Below, piece by piece: positions 5,831 to 14,184 of a stretch of 36,302 nt of DNA. Source of the stretch: a virus. The position numbers were made by a program, and so were the translations under genes. Below the pieces are notes generated by a model. That model was not told the origin of the DNA. It was given only the letters and a program-made list of their open reading frames with translations, and made no database searches. How positions within the stretch are numbered: the first letter of the stretch is position 1; each line of letters begins with the position of its first letter. The DNA is taken from positions 1 to 36,302 of IMG/VR virus record IMGVR_UViG_3300008107_000362; one strand, written 5' to 3'.

Positions 5831-8449
5831 CTAAAATTTAAAAAATTTATTTGACAGATCGTTGAGAACAATTTCACCCCATCCTAAACTTAACCAGAAA
5901 TTCGTTAGTTTTGTTTTCAACACGCTTTCAAATATCGCATCTCTGTCGATGTGTGCATGGACAAAGTCTCGTATATTTTTAGGATCTTCAAAACCTTTCA
6001 ATGCCATCGTGTCGAAATTATACTTGTTCTGTTTTAGATAGCCCCACAAGATTTTTTCACCGTCCTGTATATGAGGTATTGTGTAATTCTTATCTAAATC
6101 TAATAAATCGTTATAATTCATTGCGGCCTTTACGTGTACAGGAGTACCTTTTTGGCGTTTACCGAATATTCCAGTATGCCATTTTTCTACATCTTTTACA
6201 CCGGTCGGCAACATCAGTTCGTGTATTTCGACCGAATTCAATTTCGATTTGAATTTACGCACCTTTTCATTCATCGATTCTTTATCGGCGTCGTGTAATA
6301 TATCACGCAATATCTCATCCATGAATGATCTGAACTTTTCAGGAAAACTTGAACGCACTACATCTAACCCTTTCACATCCATATGGTCAACTCGATGGCC
6401 TTCCTTGTCGACGATCCATTGTGCATAACGTTTCTTTACACCTTCGAACTGTTTGGTTTTTGTACTAATCGCACCTACCCAAAATGCACGTTTCGCAATC
6501 AGCTCTTGCTTAATATCCCATCTATGAGTATCGACATTATGATACCGTTTTGCGTATGCTGAATACGAACCGTTAACAAATGTCTGCACATCATTTATTA
6601 TGTCTTTCGATTTCGCAACAATTTCATCATCAGTATAAGATTCCATTACGCCGTGGCGGTGAACAAACAACGGTTCAAGAGGTTCGAATATCGAATCCGT
6701 ATCGGTGTATATACAATACGACTTGTCCGTTGTTCCTAATTCTTTGTTGTAAAAGAAATCGGCTGCTCTCGTTGCCCACTGAATAACCGACTGCCCAGTT
6801 AACGTAACCGCTTCACCATTTGCCTTATCATAGAATCTAAATGACGGCAGTAACAATACACCATAAAACGAGTTAAGCAAGATTTTTGTAATTAACTGCT
6901 TACGATCGTAATATGCGGCAAGTTTCATGTCGCCATCGCGTTCTGCCTCTTTACGTAGATCCTTGAATCTTTTTCTATCGTCGAACCATACTTTTAGAAT
7001 TGCAGGTATTACGCCATCTTTCTCTAATGTGTATGTGACACCGTTCGATGCTACTGATAGATTGTTATCGATAAGATACTGTTTCAGTGCAGCAGATCCG
7101 ACAATTTCAGTCTCAGTCGTTTTTTTCACTTTAAAGAAATCGTCGAATTCGCCAGTGACTGTGTTGTCACGATAAAACTCTAATCGATACGTGCGTTCTG
7201 TACCCTTAACATATTCCTCTTCGTCCCAACCATGTATCTTACAATATTTTGTTTCCGGTGAAATATTCAAGGTAATCATATTCATCGGATACAGTGACGT
7301 TAGGTCCAAATCATACACCCATTTGTATAGTCCTGGTGTAGGTTGTTTAACAAAGGCTCCTTGTGCTTGGTCTTCACGTTGTGATTTATTTGCCGAAGCG
7401 ATTAATCCGTTACGCCTACAATACGTAAGGGCTGCGCCATCCAAATATGCGCTTGTGAACTGAATATCCTGGTGTGCGCAATGTCCTTTATGACATAGAC
7501 CTAACGCAGTCATAATCAGTTCTAATTTGTTTTCCAATGCTACAACCAATTCGACGTCTACAATATTATACTCGGCAAACTTCACAATATCGGTATTATA
7601 CAAATGGTCCAAATCGCCCTCGTATTCTACCTTACCACGCCCCAATTCGAACTTCGCAATTGTATTCAAACGGTAATTCGATTGTTCGATATATGTGAAT
7701 TTTTTATAGAGATTCAAATAGTCAAGCACCGTAACACCTGCAATCGATATCAGTTCACCACTGTTTGTGAATTTCTTTTTTACAAGTTTAGCATCAGGAC
7801 TTAACGAGTTCGCAACATCGTAACCGAATATTTTTACAATTCGATTATACAAATACGGCATATCGAAAAACTCTACGTTCCAACCAGTGATTATATTGTG
7901 ACCGACTTTTTGATATGCGTTCATGAACGACATCAACACATCACGTTCGTTTTTATATGTCTTGATTTTAGCAGTAACCGATGCACCATTTATATCGATC
8001 GTTGTCATGTATTCCTGTGCGTCTCTATGCGTATCTAACAATAAACATGTATAGTGAGGATCTCCGGTGGCGAAATAGGTTATCGCAGTGACTGTATTGT
8101 CTGCATCTTCTGGTGTACTGTACTTTTCTTCTTTGGCAACCTCTATGTCGATGTATAGTATTTTAGTATCTTTCGACACCTCATCTGAATCTGCATAACG
8201 ATCAATAAGGAATCTTGTTGCAGGTGATACGTTATGCTCGTATACAAGGCCCATTTTAATTGAATCATCTGACCAGTCTTTCACCTTTTTACATCGATAA
8301 CCATCGATAGTAATTGAATCACCATCACGGTCAATCATATACGCATAAGGTTCATAATCATGAACCGTGTAACCTACATCGTTGTGTTCACCATCGCCCC
8401 ACAAATGTATCTTCTCTTTCCGTTCATCATAATATATCGATCTATACAT
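5831..8449 (-). CDS. family B replicative DNA polymerase (T4 gp43-like)
   Basis: This is an 872-residue polymerase, close to T4 gp43 (898). The 3'-5' exonuclease motifs are present: DIE with Asp101/Glu103 (Exo I), NVEFFDMPYLYNRI at 191-204 (Exo II) and YNIVD with Asp298 (Exo III). Polymerase motifs are DLTSLYP (382-388, motif A), KILLNSFYG (522-530, motif B) and YTDTDSI (581-587, motif C). All catalytic aspartates are therefore in place. The C-terminal tail ends in an aromatic SNKFFKF segment, a plausible clamp-binding peptide like the gp43 tail. Its ATG overlaps the dpdA-like stop by one base (TAATG), so base modification and replication genes are translated from one message. Confidence 0.97.
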   Translation of the reverse strand: MYRSIYYDERKEKIHLWGDGEHNDVGYTVHDYEPYAYMIDRDGDSITIDGYRCKKVKDWSDDSIKMGLVYEHNVSPATRFLIDRYADSDEVSKDTKILYIDIEVAKEEKYSTPEDADNTVTAITYFATGDPHYTCLLLDTHRDAQEYMTTIDINGASVTAKIKTYKNERDVLMSFMNAYQKVGHNIITGWNVEFFDMPYLYNRIVKIFGYDVANSLSPDAKLVKKKFTNSGELISIAGVTVLDYLNLYKKFTYIEQSNYRLNTIAKFELGRGKVEYEGDLDHLYNTDIVKFAEYNIVDVELVVALENKLELIMTALGLCHKGHCAHQDIQFTSAYLDGAALTYCRRNGLIASANKSQREDQAQGAFVKQPTPGLYKWVYDLDLTSLYPMNMITLNISPETKYCKIHGWDEEEYVKGTERTYRLEFYRDNTVTGEFDDFFKVKKTTETEIVGSAALKQYLIDNNLSVASNGVTYTLEKDGVIPAILKVWFDDRKRFKDLRKEAERDGDMKLAAYYDRKQLITKILLNSFYGVLLLPSFRFYDKANGEAVTLTGQSVIQWATRAADFFYNKELGTTDKSYCIYTDTDSIFEPLEPLFVHRHGVMESYTDDEIVAKSKDIINDVQTFVNGSYSAYAKRYHNVDTHRWDIKQELIAKRAFWVGAISTKTKQFEGVKKRYAQWIVDKEGHRVDHMDVKGLDVVRSSFPEKFRSFMDEILRDILHDADKESMNEKVRKFKSKLNSVEIHELMLPTGVKDVEKWHTGIFGKRQKGTPVHVKAAMNYNDLLDLDKNYTIPHIQDGEKILWGYLKQNKYNFDTMALKGFEDPKNIRDFVHAHIDRDAIFESVLKTKLTNFWLSLGWGEIVLNDLSNKFFKF

Positions 8450-9651
8450 TATACGAAAAATGTGTGTTGACCGGCTGTCGTTGAACCAACAGGACGTTGT
8501 TGAGATAAATTAGGTAACATTCGTTGAAACTCTTTTCTTGGATTGTCAGATTTTATAATCTTATCGATCAGTTTAAGGTTTCTAAAAATATCTTTTGGTA
8601 AGATTTGTTCTTGGAAATAGTCATCACATCTAACCAAATTGTGTAGTAATTCCTGAGTATCTTTGAATACCGACAGATTGTAGAGTACAATTGCAGCATA
8701 TGCTTCTGACTTGAACTGACCGATAATATCGGTATCTTTATATTCCTCACGTAAGATCTCACCGATTTTATTATTCACTGGAGGAAATATACCACCTTGT
8801 GAATAGTCGATCTTACCACCTTTCAGTGTGATGTCTCTTGGAACGTGTATGACTTGCCAGTTCCATCCTCTTGGTATAAACATGCCACCGAATTTCGCTT
8901 GAATATTAGGTGTTGACGAGTCGGTCGATATCTGAATATGTGAACCGATATCGTTCATCGATTTTTGTAACTGTGTAAGATATACAAGTTCTTCAGTAGC
9001 AGTGACACCCAAAAAGTGAATCCACTCGTTGTTTTTATTTTCGTGTTCTTTACCTTCCATCAGTACAACTGTCGATGCTAAGATTTGATACAACGGTGCA
9101 GTACGTTGAGCAACACCTATGGCCCATCCATTAAATTCAAAACCCTTTACCTTATTATACCATGCAGAATATTTCTGTTCGGTCAAACCTTGAAGAACGT
9201 TTAGAAACTTGACCTTACCAGTTTGGTTCTGTTCGAAGTATTTGAAATTATTGTAACTAATATCCAAACATTCATCGAAGTGGCCCGACTTAGTTACTTT
9301 GGGTGGTATATCTAAATTTGCAGCTATTGTTGAATTGTCCTCCAACCATCTAAAAATTCTGTGACGTAATTCGTCTGTGTATTGCAGTTTACCCATGGCG
9401 ATCTGAAAACCACCAGAGTCACCGAATATCGTACTACTTTTAGGAAAACCGAATGCTTCGATATAGTTTTCAGTTTTATAACAGTGTCCGGCTGTTGTGA
9501 GATATGCAGGTATACGATATTCCTCAGGATACTCATCTGAATAGTATCTGAACGACAATTTACGGTTCGGCGTCCACTGATCTTTTTTCATTGCTGCCGC
9601 AATAGGTCCTGCACTACAAGCAGGAAAATAAAATAAACTACGATCTTGCAT
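8449..9651 (-). CDS. dpdA: DpdA-like DNA-guanine transglycosylase (7-deazaguanine insertion into DNA)
   Basis: This 400-residue protein is a distant tRNA-guanine transglycosylase relative. It has FGDSGGFQIAMG (76-87) with Asp78 in the TGT active-site loop, ANLDIPP (111-117), a NVLQG strand (151-155) followed by FNGWAIG (173-179), and ISTDSS (241-246), whose Asp244 is the likely nucleophile. The CxCxxC zinc site of bacterial tRNA TGTs is not seen, which fits DpdA proteins that act on DNA. DpdA swaps guanine in DNA for a 7-deazaguanine such as preQ0, protecting phage DNA from restriction. Neighbours agree: queC overlaps its start by 14 bases and the DNA polymerase start overlaps its stop. Which subfamily and which DNA sites are used cannot be told from sequence. 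Confidence 0.88.
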   Translation of the reverse strand: MQDRSLFYFPACSAGPIAAAMKKDQWTPNRKLSFRYYSDEYPEEYRIPAYLTTAGHCYKTENYIEAFGFPKSSTIFGDSGGFQIAMGKLQYTDELRHRIFRWLEDNSTIAANLDIPPKVTKSGHFDECLDISYNNFKYFEQNQTGKVKFLNVLQGLTEQKYSAWYNKVKGFEFNGWAIGVAQRTAPLYQILASTVVLMEGKEHENKNNEWIHFLGVTATEELVYLTQLQKSMNDIGSHIQISTDSSTPNIQAKFGGMFIPRGWNWQVIHVPRDITLKGGKIDYSQGGIFPPVNNKIGEILREEYKDTDIIGQFKSEAYAAIVLYNLSVFKDTQELLHNLVRCDDYFQEQILPKDIFRNLKLIDKIIKSDNPRKEFQRMLPNLSQQRPVGSTTAGQHTFFV

Positions 9652-10279
9652 TTATATATTCATTTAATGTTTTACAATTATTACAGTGTCCGCACTTTTC
9701 TGTGTCTGAATTGAAGCAATTCCACATATCATCTATGGTAAACCCGTATGCTTTCAATTCATCGTATACTTCCCATTTTGTCATCTTTGTATTGCGGTTT
9801 TCCATCAGTATAGGATCTGTTTTTATTTTACCATGCGTCAAATAGTTCAACATCGCATCCATGTGTAAATAGAATCCTAATGTCGAATCAGTAAACGACC
9901 AAGGCGTACCGTCAAGATTCAATGTTTTACTGCCTGATACAATTACAGATGCACCTAAACGTTCTGCAAGAGATGCTGCAATTGCACCTATTACTAAATT
10001 ACGTAAAGGTGTATACACATCTGAAACCTCACCGACATTATGCTCACCATTGACTGCACCTGTCGTAAACAGTCCACGTGATACAATCTCATGCAATGTT
10101 ATTCCCATACGATCGCAAAATGCACGGGCCTTTTTCCATTCTATATTAAGTGGCACTTGACCGTAGTTAAGAAACACGCCATGATATTCACAACCAGTTC
10201 CGTACTTGTCGATTGCTTTCAATGCAGCTAACATACTATCTGCACCTCCTGATATTTCGATCAATATTTTTTGTTGCAT
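9638..10279 (-). CDS. queC: 7-cyano-7-deazaguanine (preQ0) synthase QueC
   Basis: This 213-residue ATP-dependent enzyme converts 7-carboxy-7-deazaguanine plus ammonia to preQ0. It has the PP-loop SGGADS (10-15), a LNYGQ strand with a conserved tyrosine (38-42), and four C-terminal zinc ligands at Cys188, Cys196, Cys199 and Cys202 (CGHCNNC). Length is normal for the family. No glutamine-amidotransferase domain is fused, so this is ordinary QueC. The gene overlaps the aminotransferase gene upstream by 19 bases and dpdA downstream by 14. The phage therefore makes at least preQ0; whether preQ0 is the final base in DNA is open. Confidence 0.93.
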   Translation of the reverse strand: MQQKILIEISGGADSMLAALKAIDKYGTGCEYHGVFLNYGQVPLNIEWKKARAFCDRMGITLHEIVSRGLFTTGAVNGEHNVGEVSDVYTPLRNLVIGAIAASLAERLGASVIVSGSKTLNLDGTPWSFTDSTLGFYLHMDAMLNYLTHGKIKTDPILMENRNTKMTKWEVYDELKAYGFTIDDMWNCFNSDTEKCGHCNNCKTLNEYINARS

Positions 10280-11247
10280 GCTTTTTGTATTATCTTGTTT
10301 AGATTTTCGTATTTTTCAACTGCATGATTAAACATACCGATCTGAAATTTATCTTTCATATACACTGAATTATAGTATATGTTAATATCATGTTTCTGAA
10401 TTTCGTCGATTACATTCCGCATCACTCGTTTGTCGTTAAATGCAAATGTCAATACAGGTGCAACTCGTTCACCTAAAAATTGATATGCACCGTTATCTTT
10501 TATCGCTGCACAATTTTCTTCGATCTGTTCCTTTGTACAGAAATTGTTCGCATCGATACTCAAAATTTGAGGTAACATTGTAGTGTGAGGTGTTTCTCTA
10601 TTACGTTTCGAATCGATGTATCTTCTAAAATTCAAATAGAATCCAGTCGAACCATCTATCAGTTTTTCAATTTCTTTACGATACGCCAATATTCCAAGTG
10701 CTGGTAAACCACGTAATATTTTCGCAGTACTTGAACAGATTACCGATGCCGGTGTAGGATCGTAAAATCCTAAGGCAGATACCATGTCGACGATACTTAT
10801 AACACCGATCCTATTACATTCTTCAATCAGTGCATCAATCTTATTTTTCTTCGATACACTCGTTTCAAAACAAACACAAATGAATACTTCGAATTTACCG
10901 GTCTCCAATTTACGCATCGCATCGGTTTCATTTGTAGCGACAGTTATATTTGCATTGCGACTTACACGTGTACACATATCAACTATCCTTTCTGAAAATG
11001 TACCGTTTGAAAGTATTAATACATTTCTAAAAGCCGTTAATCCGTTAACCGCAGTTTCAATTGCCGACGTACCAGACCCTTGTGTAAGAATCACATCGTA
11101 GTCCGCATCATCCATACTGAAATACGAATCACGAATTAGATCGCATTTGTCCTCATATAGATTATGAAACTGTTTCGATCTGTGATGGAAGTCGATTTCG
11201 ATATACCACCTTGAATTCACTGGACCAGGACTGAATAGATCTTTCAT
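10261..11247 (-). CDS. class V PLP-dependent aminotransferase in the deazaguanine operon
   Basis: This 328-residue protein is a fold-type I PLP enzyme of the AGT/PhnW group. It has FSPGPV near the N terminus (5-10), a HRSKQFHNLYE segment (22-32), QGSGTSAIETAVNGL (56-70), FETS (127-130), SIVDMVSALG with the pyridine-binding Asp154, and SSTAKILRG with Lys176 as the PLP lysine. In these enzymes an FRIG motif near the C terminus carries the Arg that binds the substrate alpha-carboxylate. Here the segment reads FQIG (301-304), placing Gln302 at that position. It sits between folE (one-base TAATG overlap) and queC (19-base overlap), so it is almost certainly part of the deazaguanine pathway. A role in making an amino-bearing 7-deazaguanine is inference; amino acid metabolism is the alternative. 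Confidence 0.85.
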   Translation of the reverse strand: MKDLFSPGPVNSRWYIEIDFHHRSKQFHNLYEDKCDLIRDSYFSMDDADYDVILTQGSGTSAIETAVNGLTAFRNVLILSNGTFSERIVDMCTRVSRNANITVATNETDAMRKLETGKFEVFICVCFETSVSKKNKIDALIEECNRIGVISIVDMVSALGFYDPTPASVICSSTAKILRGLPALGILAYRKEIEKLIDGSTGFYLNFRRYIDSKRNRETPHTTMLPQILSIDANNFCTKEQIEENCAAIKDNGAYQFLGERVAPVLTFAFNDKRVMRNVIDEIQKHDINIYYNSVYMKDKFQIGMFNHAVEKYENLNKIIQKACNKKY

Positions 11248-11879
11248 TACTTCAACCTATTTATAAATGAATAAAACTCATCTCGTACTTCATGTGTGTT
11301 GAGAAACGCACCGCTTAGTTTACTCGTCATCATTGTAGAATCGTGACGTACGCCTCTAATACACGCGCACATATGATTCGCTTCAATGACAACGGCAACC
11401 CCTTTATTTCCACCACAAACCGAATCGATATAGTTATGTATTTGCATTGTAAGATTCTCTTGTACCTGTGGTCTTCGTGCAAACCATTCAACAATACGAT
11501 TCAATTTCGATAACCCAATTACCTTATCACCTGGTAAATATGCGACATGCGCTCTACCTACAAACGGTAAGTGATGATGTGAACAGATCGATTTGACATC
11601 GATATTACCTTGAAATACCATGCCATCATAACAATCTACATTATCGAATGCTGTAATATTCGGTGCATTCGTATAACACCCTTCAGCCAAATCGTTGATA
11701 AATGATTTTGCTACACGTCTTGGTGTATCTGAACTATTCGGGTCATTTCGCCAATCGATACGCAATGTGTCCATAAATACCTCGTATGCCTTTGCAGCAT
11801 CGTCGATCATCGATTTACGTTCATCCTCAGTGAACGGAACATTGCTATTTGCGTATTTTAACATTTTGTCATTAAACAT
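11247..11879 (-). CDS. folE: GTP cyclohydrolase I (FolE)
   Basis: This 210-residue protein catalyses the first step from GTP to dihydroneopterin triphosphate, shared by folate and 7-deazaguanine synthesis. Zinc ligands are seen as Cys99 and His102 in [12 protein letters not shown] and Cys171 in [12 protein letters not shown]. The conserved [19 protein letters not shown] segment (123-141) and a DTPRRVAKS segment (51-59) are present. Length is close to E. coli FolE (222). The context (aminotransferase, queC, dpdA directly downstream) points to preQ0 supply rather than folate. The start overlaps the end of the denV-like gene by 8 bases. Confidence 0.95.
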   Translation of the reverse strand: MFNDKMLKYANSNVPFTEDERKSMIDDAAKAYEVFMDTLRIDWRNDPNSSDTPRRVAKSFINDLAEGCYTNAPNITAFDNVDCYDGMVFQGNIDVKSICSHHHLPFVGRAHVAYLPGDKVIGLSKLNRIVEWFARRPQVQENLTMQIHNYIDSVCGGNKGVAVVIEANHMCACIRGVRHDSTMMTSKLSGAFLNTHEVRDEFYSFINRLK

Positions 11880-12345
11880 AGTGCAATTTTGATTTTATAA
11901 CGTTACGTGAAAAATTGTCGATATTTGGAATGGCTACACGACTATACCGATAAAACCCTTGACCAGGTTTACCGTTGGTTCGTGTGTGCAATCTTGATGC
12001 AATTCGTAGACGTATATCTACTGAATCTTTATACGATGGTTTCCAGTTATTCAGATACTTTTTAGGTGCCTCTGTAATCACATTGTCGATTTGAGTTGTC
12101 GCATTAAAACCTCTGCGTTTCATCTCAGTGTTGACTGAATCGAGTCTATCTTTAAGATACAATAACTTGTCTTTGAAAAAGTTCATGTGACCTTTACCTA
12201 ATGAAAATTGTTTAGGTATTTCTGAAACTATACGATACTCGTTCTTACGAAAACTGCCTGTTATCATTGTGATCTCTACAGATTCTGCAATTAAGTGCTG
12301 GTCTGATAGAAACATAGGATTGACACCAACATTCACTCTTGCCAT
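11872..12345 (-). CDS. denV: pyrimidine-dimer DNA glycosylase / endonuclease V (DenV-like)
   Basis: This 157-residue protein aligns with T4 endonuclease V from the first residue. MARVNV corresponds to [15 protein letters not shown] to [22 protein letters not shown] to LGAGHVTFFYDKL, and KRRGFN to LKRGFN. The enzyme excises UV-induced cyclobutane pyrimidine dimers. The catalytic glutamate (Glu23 in T4) corresponds to Glu24 here. The nucleophile is the alpha-amino group of residue 2 after Met removal; T4 has Thr2 and this protein Ala2, which still allows Met removal. It is the first gene after a strong promoter (12365-12396) with a leader of only about 13 bases, heading the folE-aminotransferase-queC-dpdA-polymerase run. 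Confidence 0.88.
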   Translation of the reverse strand: MARVNVGVNPMFLSDQHLIAESVEITMITGSFRKNEYRIVSEIPKQFSLGKGHMNFFKDKLLYLKDRLDSVNTEMKRRGFNATTQIDNVITEAPKKYLNNWKPSYKDSVDIRLRIASRLHTRTNGKPGQGFYRYSRVAIPNIDNFSRNVIKSKLHYV

Positions 12346-12364
12346 ATTATAAATTTTGTATGCA

Positions 12365-12396
12365 CAAACATACGAAAAATATTTGAGAATTCCAAA
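12365..12396 (-). promoter_or_regulatory. promoter for the DenV-FolE-aminotransferase-QueC-DpdA-polymerase operon
   Basis: TTTG (12393-12396) and TATGTTTG (12365-12372) on the minus strand are 20 bases apart, a perfect TTTG-N20-TAnnTTTG. The -33 box sits in ATTTGGAATTCTCA, shared with two other promoters here. The -33 box abuts the stop codon of the MazG-like gene. A short inverted repeat GTATG-N6-CATAC covers the -7 box (12358-12373) and could be an operator. Confidence 0.8.
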
Positions 12397-12819
12397 TTAT
12401 CCTTCAAGCATTTCACGTTCAGCATCTAAATTTCTATTGATTGCGTTATCGGTTGTGAATTTCTCAGGATACCTTGCACGTAACTTCGCAATATTTTTAG
12501 CCAATACATGTGTCAGATCGATCTTATTCGCATTGCAAAACTCGGAAATGTACCATAAAAGATCTCCCAATTCTTCTTCGACATTGAACCAGTCGATCGG
12601 TTTGTCATATGCTAAATTCTTTTTAAATTGATCGGTAAGTTCGCCTACTTCGGTTGCCATTCCCATCACCATGTGCAGTGATGTGAGGTCGGAGTAAGGT
12701 TTATTCAATGGTGCGTTTGTACGACCTGTAAGACTCGTATACTCGCGTAATGACATGTTTCTACTAATTTCCAACGACATCAGAATCTGTTTTATCTGTT
12801 TTAAAATAATCTCCAACAT
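12397..12819 (-). CDS. MazG-like nucleotide pyrophosphohydrolase
   Basis: This is an all-alpha NTP pyrophosphohydrolase with the EVGE (57-60) and ELGD (83-86) metal-binding pair, the ExxE-n-ExxD signature. The WFNVEEELGDLLWYISEF stretch is typical. MazG-type enzymes hydrolyse (d)NTPs to monophosphates and often occur in phages, where they may adjust nucleotide pools. The frame opens at 12819, giving 140 residues and a 56-base overlap with the membrane-protein gene. Internal Met14 (12780) or Met22 (12756) would remove most or all of the overlap, and MSLREY at Met22 looks like a natural start, so the N terminus is uncertain. Confidence 0.85.
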   Translation of the reverse strand: MLEIILKQIKQILMSLEISRNMSLREYTSLTGRTNAPLNKPYSDLTSLHMVMGMATEVGELTDQFKKNLAYDKPIDWFNVEEELGDLLWYISEFCNANKIDLTHVLAKNIAKLRARYPEKFTTDNAINRNLDAEREMLEG

Positions 12820-13030
12820 ACATACCGTATAAATTCAGTACGATAATTACAAAACTAAGAACCATGTGACTCCAGTTCATGATGAATACATCGTATACGA
12901 CCCATCCTAAGTCTCCGACTATCCATGTAACAAATGCAGTTTTTCTCTTATCGACTGAATTGAAATAGTATCCGCATAGGATTAGAACAGTCGATACCCA
13001 TCCTAACGAATCTAAAAAAGTGTCTATCAT
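12764..13030 (-). CDS. small membrane protein with about three transmembrane segments
   Basis: This 88-residue protein has hydrophobic stretches at about 6-22 (LDSLGWVSTVLILCGYY), 33-52 and 55-72, giving two or three helices and a short charged tail. The GW-x5-LxLxGYY, W-x-VGDLGWVVYD and LNLYGMY patterns recall one half of PnuC-like or other small sugar/vitamin-transporter repeats. I cannot assign it firmly. It follows the 130-residue gene by one base and lies in the queE operon. A role in uptake of a nucleobase or vitamin is only a guess. Confidence 0.6.
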   Translation of the reverse strand: MIDTFLDSLGWVSTVLILCGYYFNSVDKRKTAFVTWIVGDLGWVVYDVFIMNWSHMVLSFVIIVLNLYGMYVGDYFKTDKTDSDVVGN

Positions 13031-13031
13031 C

Positions 13032-13424
13032 TTATTTGTATTTACCGTTTGTTAACATTAATGTCTCATCAGGGAAATCGACCGATACGCGGCACTGGTC
13101 TAATCCGTACATGAGTTCATGGGCAAGTTCTAATGCTTGCGATTTAAGTTTGACTCGATCTGATTGGAATCTTGGGTAGTGTATAAATCCGATAATTGCA
13201 CCGTCTTCGGCACCATTTGTGTAAACATACCGGGTCGGCGTTACAGTTACACACTGACCTACACGATCTACCCATTTTTGAGCGATCTTTTCCGCATCTT
13301 GTATTGGGCGAATAACGCCGGTCTGTTTACATTTCAAACCGACGTATATGTTAATCGTATAGCCCGTTACTTTTGTTATTGGTATCATTTTCATATTATA
13401 CGCATCTTTCAGTGTCAAAGGCAA
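13032..13424 (-). CDS. unknown protein overlapping queE
   Basis: This 130-residue protein is of unrecognised family. It has an N-terminal beta hairpin (GYTINIYVGLKC), a helix (DAEKIAQKWVDRVG), a second strand pair (QCVTVTPTRYVYTNG, AIIGFIHYP), a helix (LKSQALELAHELMYGL) and a final strand (CRVSVDFPDETLML). It overlaps queE by 29 bases, an unusually long overlap here. QueD is the missing pathway enzyme and also small, but this protein has no HxH zinc motif and no recognisable QueD active-site residues. I therefore do not call it QueD. An upstream Met or the internal Met11 could be the true start. Confidence 0.6.
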   Translation of the reverse strand: MPLTLKDAYNMKMIPITKVTGYTINIYVGLKCKQTGVIRPIQDAEKIAQKWVDRVGQCVTVTPTRYVYTNGAEDGAIIGFIHYPRFQSDRVKLKSQALELAHELMYGLDQCRVSVDFPDETLMLTNGKYK

Positions 13425-14184
13425 TTATGTGAGGTCTGCCTGTAAAATTATAACCAGTGTCTCTACAAAAATTCATAACATCACCATAACTTAAAAACAG
13501 TGCCGCTCTGTTGTCGCCAGGAGGCATAATATAAGTTTTCGATTTAGGTGCGCCTAACTCGTCTAAAAACGTTTGAACTTCAGACCAAATTTCAGGATCT
13601 TGAATCGGATTCACAACAGGCTTCAAATGATAATCTGTATGCGTTTCCATGTTGTATTTAATCGCATCGAAATTCAATCTGAATTTATTATGCTGGTCGA
13701 TCATCTTTTGGTCTACCGTTGCACCCTGAGGAGTTTTAATACCTAATTTAGGTACTGAATTGCTGAATTTAGGTGATATTGAAACTAAACCAATAGGCTT
13801 GTCTGTGAAATCTATCCGATGAGAACCCTCAGTTTCAATTGTCATTACAATACCACGTTCATGACAAAAGTTATTCAGTGTATTTACAATTGCAGGATGC
13901 ATTGTCGGTGCGCCTCCTGTCAACATCATTTCTGAAATGTGAGGATTCGCATCATACATTTTGATAATATCATTGATAGTGTATTTACCCTTTTCAGGAT
14001 GAATCGATGTATACCAAGAATCGCACCAACCACCTTGTTCACCGAACCAACATCGATGTGTGCAACCTGTTGTACGTATCACAATTGTCGGCATACCTGC
14101 TCTTGAGCCTTCACCCTGTACAGCAGTGTATACCTCTACAATTGGTAGCGTCTTGTCGAAATCTTCTATTGATTTGTTACGCAT
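13396..14184 (-). CDS. queE: 7-carboxy-7-deazaguanine synthase QueE (radical SAM)
   Basis: This 262-residue radical SAM enzyme contracts carboxytetrahydropterin to 7-carboxy-7-deazaguanine. The N terminus shows the QueE pattern VEVYTAVQGEGSRAGMPT (residues 16-33) and IRTTGC. The Fe-S cysteines are Cys41, Cys45 and Cys54, so the spacing is CX3CX8C rather than the radical SAM standard CX3CX2C. The third cysteine lies in GGWCDSWYT, matching the WCDT segment of QueE. MLTGGAPTMHP (87-97) matches the TGGEP-type SAM-binding motif, with Ala in place of Glu. The gene is separated from folE and queC by the MazG and DenV genes but clearly belongs to the same pathway. Confidence 0.92.
   Translation of the reverse strand: MRNKSIEDFDKTLPIVEVYTAVQGEGSRAGMPTIVIRTTGCTHRCWFGEQGGWCDSWYTSIHPEKGKYTINDIIKMYDANPHISEMMLTGGAPTMHPAIVNTLNNFCHERGIVMTIETEGSHRIDFTDKPIGLVSISPKFSNSVPKLGIKTPQGATVDQKMIDQHNKFRLNFDAIKYNMETHTDYHLKPVVNPIQDPEIWSEVQTFLDELGAPKSKTYIMPPGDNRAALFLSYGDVMNFCRDTGYNFTGRPHIIAFDTERCV

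Noticed and set aside
13032-13424. The 130-residue gene as QueD
   Set aside because: It lacks HxH zinc ligands and the catalytic Cys/His pattern of QueD.
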